Positions 1 to 7,387 are shown, numbered from the stretch's first letter. The stretch: DNA of 16,969 bases from CAWGCA01 sp963820955 (GCA_963820955.1 CAWGCA010000049.1:1-16969), one strand, 5' to 3'. Notes: a model not told the origin generated them from the sequence alone. Made by a program: numbers and translations.

Positions 1-2053
1 TGTCCATCTCCTTCACCCAGGGCAGCTCACAGGCCATGGCGGAGACGCGCAGCAGGACATCCACCAGGGCATCGATATCCGCCGCTGGCAAGTGCCGGAA
101 CGGACCAAGGATTTTGGCCACCCGGGTACGATCGATCAGATCGTGGGCCAGCCGATCATTCAGCGGTGGCAGGGCAACCGCGCTGTCATTCAACACCTCC
201 ACGGCGGTCCCGCCACTGCCGAAGCTGATAACAGGACCGAACACCGGGTCATCGACGATTCCGATCATCAGCTCGCGGCCGTTGCGGCTCTGATGCATCT
301 TCTCCACGGTTACCCCCTCGACCCAGGCATCCGGTCGAGAGATTGCCACCTGCTCCACGAGTTCCCGGTAGGCGCCCCGTACCATCTGGGCACTATTGAT
401 ATTCAACAGCACACCGCCGGCATCGGACTTGTGAGATATTTCGGGAGAGTAGACCTTCAGCGCGACCGGGAATCCGATGGAAGTGGCCAGCACCAGTGCC
501 TCCTCCGGGGAACGGGCGATTCCGTTGCGTACAGTCGGGATTTGAAACGCACCCAGCAGTGCGATCGATTCGGGCTCGGTCAATACCTTGCGCTGTTTGG
601 CCAGGGCTCCCTCGATAATCAATCTGGCCGCATCGACTACCGGTTTGCGGTGACGATGGGCAGACTTGGGCGGCACCTGCAACAGCAGTTTCTGGTTCGC
701 CTCGTAGGTGGCCAGATAGTGGACCGCATCCACTGCCGCCTCGGGGGTGGTAAAGGTAGGAATACGGGCCTTATTGAACGCCTGTCTCGCCGCCTCCACC
801 TGTTCCCCACCCATCCAAACCGTAAAGATGGGCTTGTGATGCTGCTCGGTCAGGGTGATCAAGGCTTGAGCGACATCCAGCGGGCGTGTCATTGCCTGGG
901 GCGTAAGGATCACCACCGCACCGTCCACTCCCTCGTCTTTGAGACACAGATCAACGGCATCCACGTAGCGCTCCGGGGGCGCATCACCGATCACGTCCAC
1001 CGGATTGCCCTTTGACCAGGTTGCAGGAAGCTTCTGGTCCAGCTCGCTGAGGGTGGAATCGCTCAGTGCCGCCAGTTTCAGGCTCAGATCTGCCAGATGA
1101 TCGGCGGCGAACACACCCGGGCCACCACCGTTGGTTACGATCGCCAGACGGTGGCCACAACGCCGATAGCGCGAGGACAGGACGCTCGCCGCGGCAAACA
1201 ACTGTCTGATCGTCTGCACGCGCACCACACCGGATCTAGCCAATGCCGCCGAAAATGCCTCATCACCTCCAACCAGCGCCCCGGTATGAGACATGGAGGC
1301 CTTGGCCCCTTCACTGTGACGACCAACCTTGATAGCGATGACCGGTTTGACCCGGGCAGCAGCGCGCAGCCCGGTCATAAAACGGCGTGCATCACGCAGC
1401 CCCTCGATATACAGCAGGATGCTGTCGGTCCGGGGGTCGGAAATCAGATAGTCCAGGATGTTGCCGAAATCCAGATCGGCGGAGATTCCGGTGGACACCA
1501 CCGCGGAAAAACCGATATGTCGCTGCTCGGCCCAGTCCAGAATCGCGGTACAGAGGGCGCCGGATTGAGATACCAGGGCCAGGTTGCCGGGTTTGGCGTT
1601 GTTGTTGCCAAAGGTCGCATTGAGACCGCAATCCGGCCGTATGATTCCAAGGCAGTTGGGGCCGAGGATTCGAATACCATAGCCGCGGGCGATCTCGAGA
1701 ACTTTTTCCTCCAGCTGGCGGCCAGCCGGCCCTACCTCCCGAAATCCGGCGGAGAGGATAATCATCGCCTTCACACCCTCTTCGCCACAGCTCTCGACAA
1801 TCGCCGGGATACTGGCTGCGGGAGTCGCTACCACTGCCAGATCCACCGGTTTCGGTACACTTGCAAGGTCGCGGTAGGCCGGCTGCCCCTGCACCACATC
1901 ATGCTTTGGATTGATTGCATAGACCGGCCCTTTGAAGCCGCCCGCGAGCAGATTCCGCAGCACTACCTGACCCACAGAGTCCTGCCGATCGCTGGCACCG
2001 AACATGGCAATCGCTGCCGGGGAGAACAGGGCGGTCAGATAATGGGGTCGCAT
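1..2053 (-). CDS. Pat/PatZ-like NDP-forming acyl-CoA synthetase (3' end beyond window)
   Basis: About 684 N-terminal residues are visible and the reading frame runs off the window start. It begins with a CoA-binding Rossmann domain (AIAMFGASDR near residue 15, then GGFKGPVYAINPKH), continues with the succinyl-CoA-ligase-like domain (ILGPNCLG, VSQSGAL, SMSHTGAL near residue 255, TNGGGPG near 307) and enters an ATP-grasp domain (GFPVALKVYSPEISHKSD near 526, DPVFGPVISFGSGG near 601). This is the architecture of ADP-forming acetyl-CoA synthetase and of the protein lysine acetyltransferase Pat/PatZ, which adds a C-terminal GNAT domain. Whether a GNAT domain follows cannot be seen. The His in SHTG is the family's phosphorylated residue and is present here. 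The ATG at 2053 has AGGA about 11 bases upstream. The gene is divergent from a deacetylase, which favours a role in reversible protein acetylation, but simple acyl-CoA ligase activity remains possible. Confidence 0.85.
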   Translation of the reverse strand, partial: MRPHYLTALFSPAAIAMFGASDRQDSVGQVVLRNLLAGGFKGPVYAINPKHDVVQGQPAYRDLASVPKPVDLAVVATPAASIPAIVESCGEEGVKAMIILSAGFREVGPAGRQLEEKVLEIARGYGIRILGPNCLGIIRPDCGLNATFGNNNAKPGNLALVSQSGALCTAILDWAEQRHIGFSAVVSTGISADLDFGNILDYLISDPRTDSILLYIEGLRDARRFMTGLRAAARVKPVIAIKVGRHSEGAKASMSHTGALVGGDEAFSAALARSGVVRVQTIRQLFAAASVLSSRYRRCGHRLAIVTNGGGPGVFAADHLADLSLKLAALSDSTLSELDQKLPATWSKGNPVDVIGDAPPERYVDAVDLCLKDEGVDGAVVILTPQAMTRPLDVAQALITLTEQHHKPIFTVWMGGEQVEAARQAFNKARIPTFTTPEAAVDAVHYLATYEANQKLLLQVPPKSAHRHRKPVVDAARLIIEGALAKQRKVLTEPESIALLGAFQIPTVRNGIARSPEEALVLATSIGFPVALKVYSPEISHKSDAGGVLLNINSAQMVRGAYRELVEQVAISRPDAWVEGVTVEKMHQSRNGRELMIGIVDDPVFGPVISFGSGGTAVEVLNDSAVALPPLNDRLAHDLIDRTRVAKILGPFRHLPAADIDALVDVLLRVSAMACELPWVKEMD

Positions 2054-2085
2054 CGTTAACTGGTTCCTACATGAATTGAGATATG

Positions 2086-2091
2086 ATTATA
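2086..2091 (-). promoter_or_regulatory. Candidate -10 box for the acyl-CoA synthetase gene
   Basis: The minus strand reads a perfect TATAAT here, in a very AT-rich stretch, about 33 bases upstream of the start codon. I see no convincing -35 hexamer at 16-18 bases, so the promoter may need an activator or may be a chance match in AT-rich DNA. Confidence 0.35.
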
Positions 2092-2195
2092 TATTCGGCT
2101 GGTTAGCGTTCCTTTTTAGGGTGAAATCTTACTACTTTCTTCATCAAGTTGCGCTGTTTGTATGGATTTTCTTTGATCGCTTACAATAACCACTT

Positions 2196-2211
2196 CGCAG
2201 TTTGAACTGCG
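2196..2211. promoter_or_regulatory. 16-bp palindrome, candidate operator of the deacetylase gene
   Basis: CGCAGTT-TG-AACTGCG is a perfect 7-bp inverted repeat with a 2-base centre, in the region between the divergent acyl-CoA synthetase and deacetylase genes. A weak -10-like TACAAT lies at 2182-2187 with a poor -35 (TTGTAT, 2158-2163), which would put the palindrome over the transcription start. The symmetry suits a dimeric repressor. No regulator gene is adjacent, so the cognate factor is unknown. Confidence 0.45.
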
Positions 2212-2249
2212 GCGGAATTAACGTACACCAAATCGATAGGGGAACTTTG

Positions 2250-3176
2250 TTGCTGACGGCCTTTGCCAGCCACCCGGATTGTCTCAAGCACGAAACGGGA
2301 GATATTCATCCCGAGTCGGCGGCCAGACTCCGCGCCATCGAGGATCACCTGATCGAAAGCCAGCTGTTTTATCTGCTGCGCCACCTGGATGCGCCGCTGG
2401 CAACCCGTGATCAGTTGCTCCGGGTTCACGATGCCGCCTACCTGGATACGCTCGATGCCTGCCCGGTGGAAGCCGGTCTCAGATACCTGGATCCCGACAC
2501 ACCCGTAGGCCCTCACAGCCTGGTCGCCGCGCGGCGAGCCGCCGGTGCCATGATTGGCGCCATCGATGGGATCATGAAAGGGGAATTCGACAACGCCTTC
2601 TGTTCCGTCAGGCCTCCTGGCCATCATGCGCGAAGGGACAGGGCGATGGGGTTTTGTGTCTACAACAATGCGGCGGTCGGCGCGGCCCATGCGCTGGAAG
2701 AACACGGGCTGGAACGTATCGCCATTGTCGATTTCGATGTCCATCACGGGAACGGCACCGAGCAGATCTTCAGCGACGAGCCCCGGGTGATGATCTGCTC
2801 AACCTTTCAACACCCCTTCTATCCGGATGTCCCGTTCGTCCAGAACGATGAGCGTATTATCTGTGCGCCGCTGGCGGCCGGTGCCAGAGGCGAGGAGTTC
2901 CGCGCGGCGATAACAGAGCGTTGGCTGCCGGCACTCGACCGTTTCCAACCACAGATGATCCTGGTGTCGGCCGGATTCGATGGCCATCGGGACGACGACA
3001 TGTCAGGGGTAAGCCTGACCGAGAAAGATTTCGGCTGGGTCACGGAACAGATCCTGGAGGTCGCTCGCAAGTACGCGACGAATCGTGTCGTCTCGACGCT
3101 GGAGGGAGGCTATGACCTGCCCTCCCTGGCGCGCAGCGTGGAGGCCCACCTGCGGGTGTTGATGGATATCCATTGA
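2250..3176 (+). CDS. Histone deacetylase family protein (AcuC/HDAC-like amidohydrolase)
   Basis: Zn-dependent deacetylase fold of about 308 residues, the usual length for bacterial HDAC-like enzymes. Motifs from the chosen start: SVRPPGHHA with the active-site His pair near 125-126, GFCVYNN, VDFDVHHGNG giving zinc ligands Asp163 and His165, SAGFDGHRDD giving the third ligand Asp244, and EGGYD with the transition-state Tyr near 288. The family removes acyl groups from lysine side chains or small amides; AcuC of Bacillus reactivates acetylated acetyl-CoA synthetase. The frame is open back to 2202, but I choose TTG 2250 because AGGGGA at 2238-2243 is correctly spaced and the protein then begins MLTAFASHPDC, as in homologues; TTG 2247 is an alternative. 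The divergent Pat-like gene suggests an acetylation/deacetylation pair. The substrate cannot be read from sequence; acetylpolyamine or other amide hydrolysis is possible. Confidence 0.88.
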   Translation: MLTAFASHPDCLKHETGDIHPESAARLRAIEDHLIESQLFYLLRHLDAPLATRDQLLRVHDAAYLDTLDACPVEAGLRYLDPDTPVGPHSLVAARRAAGAMIGAIDGIMKGEFDNAFCSVRPPGHHARRDRAMGFCVYNNAAVGAAHALEEHGLERIAIVDFDVHHGNGTEQIFSDEPRVMICSTFQHPFYPDVPFVQNDERIICAPLAAGARGEEFRAAITERWLPALDRFQPQMILVSAGFDGHRDDDMSGVSLTEKDFGWVTEQILEVARKYATNRVVSTLEGGYDLPSLARSVEAHLRVLMDIH

Positions 3177-3213
3177 GTTTCCTGAGGCTGCCGGACCTTC
3201 CGCTCGCCGCAGA

Positions 3214-3900
3214 TCACTGATCGGGTTCAGGCTGCTCTTGCTCCAGACCCGTCAACCGCCACAGGGTGTCCAGTTCCAGGCGCAGTCGACGCACCTGCTG
3301 TTCCAGATCGGCCAATCGCCGGTCATCGCTTTCCCGCGCCGGTCCCTCTGAATCCCTGAGCGGTTGTTCGACCTCGCCACAGAGCAGATGAACATAGCGT
3401 TCCTCCCGACGGCCGGATTCCCGCGGGAGTTTATTTACCAAGGGGGGAACTTTGGCATGCAGTCTTTCCAGGGTATCATTCATCGCGGCCAGATCATCGA
3501 ACTCGGCCATACGCGATGCATTGATGCGCAGCTCTCCCAGGGTCTGAGCCCCCCGCAACAGGAGAACACACAGCGCCGCCTGTTCCTGGCGGTCAAGGGC
3601 CAGGGCCTTCGCCAGTTTCTGTTCATAACGCTCCGCCCGACCGGAGAAAGCAGAGCGAACCAGATCACGGTCCCGAAGTTGATTGACCGTGTGCCCCACC
3701 TCCCCCTCCGAAAGCTTCATCACTGGATAGCGGCTGGTTTTCTGATTACAGGCCTGTACCAGAGCCTTGAGGGTCAATGGATAGTAATCCGGCGTGGTCC
3801 GCTGTTTCTCCATTAAGGCCCCCAGCACCCGGGCCTCTACCGCTGACAGCAGGGGCTGGTCGGTTTGTGCTGTCTCTTCTAGATCTGTATTCTGTTCCAT
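3214..3900 (-). CDS. yceH: YceH family protein (DUF480)
   Basis: About 228 residues, close to the E. coli YceH length. Diagnostic stretches are LSAVEARVLGALMEKQRTTP, the TACNQKT-like QACNQKTSRYPVM, LLLRGAQTLGELR and a YVHLLCGEVE block, followed by a variable linker and a short C-terminal coiled coil (LADLEQQVRRLRLELDTLWRL). The family folds as two winged-helix domains and is cytoplasmic; its biochemical role is not established. I choose ATG 3900 because AAGGA lies seven bases upstream; an in-frame ATG at 3918 has a poorer site. The gene lies 56 bases after the PLP decarboxylase on the same strand with no visible terminator between, so cotranscription is likely. It converges with the deacetylase gene, whose stop is only 37 bases away. 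Confidence 0.9.
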   Translation of the reverse strand: MEQNTDLEETAQTDQPLLSAVEARVLGALMEKQRTTPDYYPLTLKALVQACNQKTSRYPVMKLSEGEVGHTVNQLRDRDLVRSAFSGRAERYEQKLAKALALDRQEQAALCVLLLRGAQTLGELRINASRMAEFDDLAAMNDTLERLHAKVPPLVNKLPRESGRREERYVHLLCGEVEQPLRDSEGPARESDDRRLADLEQQVRRLRLELDTLWRLTGLEQEQPEPDQ

Positions 3901-3956
3901 CCCATTGTCCTTGTTCATTCTTTCCCGGGTAGCAAAACAACCCTCGGCCTTGGAGC

Positions 3957-5384
3957 CTACTGCCCCACAATCTTCTTCCGCACCCCGCGTATCTGCTGCA
4001 GCAACGATTCAATGTGTCTCAATCCAGTTTGTGGATTCATGACCACAATGCGCAGGTAACGCCTGTCATTGACCAAAGCGGTGGAGAGGTAGAAATCGCC
4101 CTGCGTCATCAGATGGTCACGGATGAGCAATTGGAGCTTATCTTCTCCCGCAATCCGAAAGCAGAGAATATTGGACTGGGGTTGGGCGGCACACCGGATA
4201 TCGGGTTGGCGCTGGAGGTAGCCGTATATCTCCCGGGTCAGATCGTACTGACGTTCGATATAGTCAGACAGGCCCTTTTCCCCCAATGCCGCCAGCACCA
4301 TGAACAACCGCAGCCCTAGCGCTGCCTTGGTGCATTCCACCGTGCGCCCGATAAAATCGAAACCAGGCTGCGCCTTGTCGTGGAACAGATAACTGGCTTC
4401 CTGCTGGAAGGCATTGTCCAGAAAACCTGCCTCCCTTACCAGCAGGGCGGCGCACACCGTCGGTGTCCGCATCAGCTTGTGTGCATCCCAGACCAGGGAG
4501 TCGGCCAGTTCCACCCCCTCAAGCAGTTGGCGATAGCGGTCCGACAGCAGAGCGCTGGCGCCATGAGCACCGTCGACATGGAACCAGATACCCTGCTCCC
4601 GGCAGAATCGACCTATCTCCAGCAGGGGGTCATACAGACCCAGCGCCGTACTGCAGGCATTGGCGACTAATGCCAGGGGTCGTTTCCCGTCTGCCCTCAA
4701 TCGTTGCAGGGCCTGAGGCAACCGCTCGGGCAGAATCACCCCCTGTTCATTCACCGCCAGTGGATAGAGTGCATCGCGTCCGATACCGAGGATACCCGCC
4801 GCCCGGGCAATCGAATAATGGCTTTCCGCCGAGGCCAGCAAGGCGAGATCAGGTGGGTTTCCCCGTTGCCAGACATCGGGCACCAGCCGACTGCGCGCAG
4901 CGATCAGGGCCGTGGTATTGGCGAGTGAACCCCCATGGGTCAATACCCCTGCCCCGGCGGCGGCTTCTCCTGCCAGGGCGGAGTCAGCGCACATCGGCTT
5001 CCAGCCCACCTTGCCAAGCAACCAGTTGACCATAAAGTATTCGATCGCCGCAGCGCTGGGACCCATCTCATAGATGGCCATGGGGTTGTTGGTAAAGGCG
5101 TCTACCAGGCCAGCCAGGGCGCCGGCATAATGGGGAACCGAAACCTGGTGGGCCAGATACCCGGGGTGATGCAGCCGGGTAGCCGCAGCCAGATAGTCGT
5201 CCAGAAACACCTTCAGCCGCTGCCCCCTCAGATCACCGTTTCGTATATGGGCCCCCAGATCGAGTTGCTGAATCAACGCCCTCAACCGCGGCTGGTTGAT
5301 AACCTGAACATCCCCCTGCCGGGACTGCTGAAGAAACCCTTCTAAGGCCTCACTGACAAGAGCAGCATCCTCCTGAAAACTCAC
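3957..5384 (-). CDS. Group II pyridoxal-phosphate-dependent decarboxylase
   Basis: 475 residues, typical of the aspartate-aminotransferase-fold decarboxylases (diaminobutyrate, cysteine sulfinate, glutamate and aromatic amino-acid decarboxylases). Visible: HPGYLAHQ and the NNPMAIYEMGP substrate-side segment, THGGSLANTTAL (149-160) that binds the PLP phosphate, AESHYS with the ring-stacking His189, FHVDGAHGA with Asp271 that binds the pyridine nitrogen, and WDAHKLM with Schiff-base Lys303. All catalytic residues are present, so it should be active, probably releasing CO2 from an amino acid to make an amine. The substrate is not readable; many relatives are annotated as L-2,4-diaminobutyrate decarboxylase. 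The start is GTG with AGGGG six bases upstream. It leads a likely two-gene unit with yceH and is divergent from the GFA gene. Confidence 0.85.
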   Translation of the reverse strand: MSFQEDAALVSEALEGFLQQSRQGDVQVINQPRLRALIQQLDLGAHIRNGDLRGQRLKVFLDDYLAAATRLHHPGYLAHQVSVPHYAGALAGLVDAFTNNPMAIYEMGPSAAAIEYFMVNWLLGKVGWKPMCADSALAGEAAAGAGVLTHGGSLANTTALIAARSRLVPDVWQRGNPPDLALLASAESHYSIARAAGILGIGRDALYPLAVNEQGVILPERLPQALQRLRADGKRPLALVANACSTALGLYDPLLEIGRFCREQGIWFHVDGAHGASALLSDRYRQLLEGVELADSLVWDAHKLMRTPTVCAALLVREAGFLDNAFQQEASYLFHDKAQPGFDFIGRTVECTKAALGLRLFMVLAALGEKGLSDYIERQYDLTREIYGYLQRQPDIRCAAQPQSNILCFRIAGEDKLQLLIRDHLMTQGDFYLSTALVNDRRYLRIVVMNPQTGLRHIESLLQQIRGVRKKIVGQ

Positions 5385-5415
5385 GCGAATCCCCTCTTCA
5401 CCATCGGATCTTCCC

Positions 5416-5445
5416 TTGCCTCGGCTGTCGCACCCCGGATAGTAT
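5416..5445 (+). promoter_or_regulatory. Candidate sigma-70 promoter of the GFA-family gene
   Basis: TTGCCT at 5416-5421 and TAGTAT at 5440-5445 are separated by 18 bases, about 60 bases upstream of the GFA start. Both hexamers are imperfect, so this is only a candidate. Confidence 0.3.
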
Positions 5446-5504
5446 GAAAAAAGCCCGAGGAAACCTTTCTGAGCTGTAATTTTCTTTGACCGGAGAAGCT
5501 GGCA

Positions 5505-5918
5505 ATGTCAGACCGAACAAGCAAGGGGTCATGCCTCTGTGGTGCGGTAACCTTTGAAATTCACGGTCCTTATCTCTTCTTTCAGTACTGCCACTGTAGT
5601 CGATGCCGCAAGGCCACAGGCAGCAATCATGCCGCTAATATACTGATTCCTATTGAAAACCTGAAATGGTTGTCGGGTGCCCACCTGGTCAGACGCTACA
5701 AACTACCCGATGCGAAGACGTTTGCCACCACTTTCTGCACGCAGTGCGGCTCACCCCTGCCGTGGACCACTCGCCAGGCACAGTATGTCATAGTCCCCGC
5801 CGGATCACTTGACGATGCCCCGGAATCCCTGCCCGATAGAAATATCTACTGGGCATCGAGGGCGCAATGGTGTGTGTCCTCGGAGGAGATGGTCAAGTTC
5901 CCCGAGGCACCAGAGTAG
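5505..5918 (+). CDS. GFA/CENP-V family zinc-binding protein
   Basis: 137 residues, full length for a single-domain member. The seven zinc-site cysteines of the family are all present in order: Cys10-x-Cys12 (GSCLCGAV), Cys29-x-Cys31-x2-Cys34 (YCHCSRCRKATG) and Cys78-x2-Cys81 (FCTQCGSPLP). The name comes from glutathione-dependent formaldehyde-activating enzyme, which speeds formation of S-hydroxymethylglutathione, but most small GFA proteins are uncharacterised and the original activity has been questioned. No formaldehyde or glutathione gene lies nearby. It is cytoplasmic, with no signal or membrane segment. ATG 5505 follows a GGAG placed slightly far upstream. The gene appears monocistronic, followed by candidate terminators at 6045-6111 and 6227-6252. 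Confidence 0.85.
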   Translation: MSDRTSKGSCLCGAVTFEIHGPYLFFQYCHCSRCRKATGSNHAANILIPIENLKWLSGAHLVRRYKLPDAKTFATTFCTQCGSPLPWTTRQAQYVIVPAGSLDDAPESLPDRNIYWASRAQWCVSSEEMVKFPEAPE

Positions 5919-6071
5919 GGAAAAATAGCAGAAATTCTGACCAGTTCCCGGCTGACACAAGTACCAGCCAATGCCCTTTCCGCATGCTGACAATATTTTC
6001 TCGATTTTTTTTAAAGTTTTTTCGGCTGGTACCGTTAATTCAACCAGGGTGGTCGTTGTAGTTGAAGACAT
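5805..6071 (-). CDS. Doubtful small ORF, 88 residues, antisense to the GFA 3' end
   Basis: The minus strand has a full AGGAGG (6075-6080) three bases before ATG 6071. The first roughly 51 residues lie outside the GFA gene and look protein-like: MSSTTTTTLVELTVP followed by a lysine/glutamate-rich amphipathic stretch (EKTLKKIEKILSACG). The remaining residues are antisense to GFA and look like shadow translation. A possible minus promoter, TTGCAG (6201-6206) with an 18-base gap to TATAAC (6177-6182), lies upstream. I recognise no family. It could be a genuine small protein, a decayed gene whose 3' part was lost, or chance. The ribosome site sits in the loop of the inverted repeat 6045-6106, which would matter if it is expressed. 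Confidence 0.25.
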   Translation of the reverse strand: MSSTTTTTLVELTVPAEKTLKKIEKILSACGKGIGWYLCQPGTGQNFCYFSLLWCLGELDHLLRGHTPLRPRCPVDISIGQGFRGIVK

Positions 6072-6111
6072 TATCCTCCTGGCATGTTTTCATCATGACC
6101 ACCCTGTTTTT
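6045..6111 (+). terminator. Candidate long-stem intrinsic terminator or regulatory hairpin
   Basis: CAGGGTGGTC (6045-6054) pairs perfectly with GACCACCCTG (6097-6106), followed by TTTTT at 6107-6111. Inside, TGAAGAC (6063-6069) can pair with GTTTTCA (6086-6092) with one G-U pair in the plus-strand RNA. As a plus-strand element it could end the GFA transcript. On the minus strand the same repeat would enclose the ribosome site of the doubtful ORF at 6071. The long loop makes it a weaker terminator than 6227-6252. Confidence 0.35.
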
Positions 6112-6226
6112 CCAAGATCGCAATCGCCTCCCTACACATTTTTTCTTTTCGATGGATTAAATCATCCACTTCGCTCGTTATACCTATGTTCGTCGCTTGA
6201 CTGCAAGTGACGGATATCTTCCCCGA

Positions 6227-6252
6227 CCCCGGTTATTCGCCGGGGTTTTTTT
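6227..6252 (+). terminator. Rho-independent terminator
   Basis: CCCCGG, a 7-base loop, then CCGGGG, followed by seven T. The A/T pair flanking the stem can extend it by one. The T-run exists only in the plus direction, so it ends a plus-strand transcript, although the nearest plus-strand gene (GFA) stopped about 310 bases earlier. Confidence 0.85.
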
Positions 6253-6347
6253 ATGGATCATATTCCAGCCCGCAAAGTGACCCCCGCCATCCACGGCACG
6301 GCACGGCAGTTCCTTTTGACCCGCGATATCACTTTTCGATCAGATAG

Positions 6348-7199
6348 TTAACGTGCATCTCGTTTCGCATATTTGAGCCGGACATTGTTGGCCGCCGAGA
6401 GATTGGCCAGGGTCAAGGTGGTAGTCTCAAGATCCACGTCCTGAAAGTTGGTGTCGGTCAAATCGGCCCTGCGCAGGATGGTACCGGTCAGATCCGATTC
6501 ACTCAGATCGGCGCCGGTCAGATTGGCGCCGGAGAGATCTGCACGCAACAGGGAGACACCACACAGAGAGGTCCCGATCAGGCTGGTGCGGATCATGACG
6601 GCCCGATTCATCGTTGCGGGTATACAGTCTTCACCACCGAGGATCGCCCGATCGAGTATGGCCTCCGAAAGATTTGCCCCGTTCAGGCGGACATTGCAGA
6701 GATAGGCTTCGGTCAGATCCGCACCGCGCAGATCGACCTCCAGCATCAAAGCGGAACCTACCACGGTCTTCCTCAGCAAGGCGTTAACCATGCGTGCGGA
6801 GTGCAGATCCGTACGGGCGAGGGAAGAACCTGACAGGTCCGCATCCCGCAGATCGACATAGGGCATATCACAGGAGGTGATGCGTGCGTCGCGTAACGAA
6901 CAGCGCGACAGAACCGCTGCATTGCTCTGGACGCCGTCTCCGAAGGTGGCACCATTCAGATCGGCACCGGAAAAATCCGCCCCCCGCAACATGGCCGCCC
7001 GAAAATTCGCGCCCTCGACATCGGTCCCACGTAGATCCCCACCGCCCAGATTGACCCCTTGAAAATTGGCACCGCGCAGATCCAGACCCCGCAGATCAGC
7101 GCCCTCCAGATCCAGGTGATTCAAATCGGCACCGACCAGGGAGTCAGCATCGGTTGTAAAAAGAACCTCACCGCTCTCCTTGTGTTTGATCTCAACCAT
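6348..7199 (-). CDS. Pentapeptide repeat protein
   Basis: 283 residues, nearly all tandem A(D/N)LXX-type pentapeptides from about residue 22 (GADLNHLDLEGADLRGLDLR) to about 272. These fold as a right-handed quadrilateral beta helix. The first roughly 20 residues (MVEIKHKESGEVLF) form a short non-repeat cap seen in many members of the family, and a short basic tail (KYAKRDAR) ends the protein. There is a less regular break near residues 92-108 (GDGVQSNAAVLSRC), and some repeats have Cys or Met at inward positions. No signal peptide or membrane helix is seen. Some relatives mimic DNA and protect gyrase (Qnr, MfpA), but repeats alone do not show this, and most have unknown roles. GGAGG lies eight bases before ATG 7199. 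It stands alone, with palindromes upstream. Confidence 0.9.
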   Translation of the reverse strand: MVEIKHKESGEVLFTTDADSLVGADLNHLDLEGADLRGLDLRGANFQGVNLGGGDLRGTDVEGANFRAAMLRGADFSGADLNGATFGDGVQSNAAVLSRCSLRDARITSCDMPYVDLRDADLSGSSLARTDLHSARMVNALLRKTVVGSALMLEVDLRGADLTEAYLCNVRLNGANLSEAILDRAILGGEDCIPATMNRAVMIRTSLIGTSLCGVSLLRADLSGANLTGADLSESDLTGTILRRADLTDTNFQDVDLETTTLTLANLSAANNVRLKYAKRDAR

Positions 7200-7241
7200 T
7201 TCCCTCTCCTCCGTTTTTTTCCACCGTGGAACTCAAATCCA

Positions 7242-7253
7242 CTGAGTACTCAG
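7242..7253. promoter_or_regulatory. 12-bp perfect palindrome upstream of pentapeptide gene
   Basis: CTGAGTACTCAG is fully self-complementary and lies about 43 bases upstream of the pentapeptide start. A second palindrome, TTCCAC-C-GTGGAA (7219-7231), lies between it and the gene. Either could be an operator or a leader hairpin. I found no clear promoter hexamers to decide. Confidence 0.3.
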
Positions 7254-7387
7254 GCGCGTCAGCGATCTGGGTACCTGGCGGCGTACCTCGTTGTCTTGAT
7301 GACGTGCGACGAGACATTTGACAAACGAGCAGTTTCCGACTGCCTTCCACGCCTGACGCCCTGACAGGCTTGACCCTCAGTTTCCCC

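Larger units (their letters stand above)
5919..6347. other. 430-base intergenic stretch between GFA and pentapeptide genes
   Basis: This stretch is AT-richer than its neighbours. It contains a 9-bp inverted repeat GTACCAGCC/GGCTGGTAC (5961-5969 and 6024-6032), a poly-T/poly-A tract near 6005-6022, the hairpin 6045-6106, the doubtful minus ORF start at 6071 and the strong plus-strand terminator 6227-6252. I see no convincing well-placed gene in it apart from that ORF, and no intrinsic terminator for the minus-strand pentapeptide gene. Confidence 0.5.

Noticed and set aside
92..2059. Two long plus-strand open frames of about 300 codons each
   Set aside because: They are antisense to the acyl-CoA synthetase, whose translation has clear family motifs throughout; their own translations are low in hydrophobic cores and match no family.
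6361..7130. Repeated GATCTGC/CAGATC-like DNA words suggesting a repeat array
   Set aside because: They arise from the tandem pentapeptide codons of the encoded protein and vary in sequence and spacing, so they are not a CRISPR or DNA repeat element.
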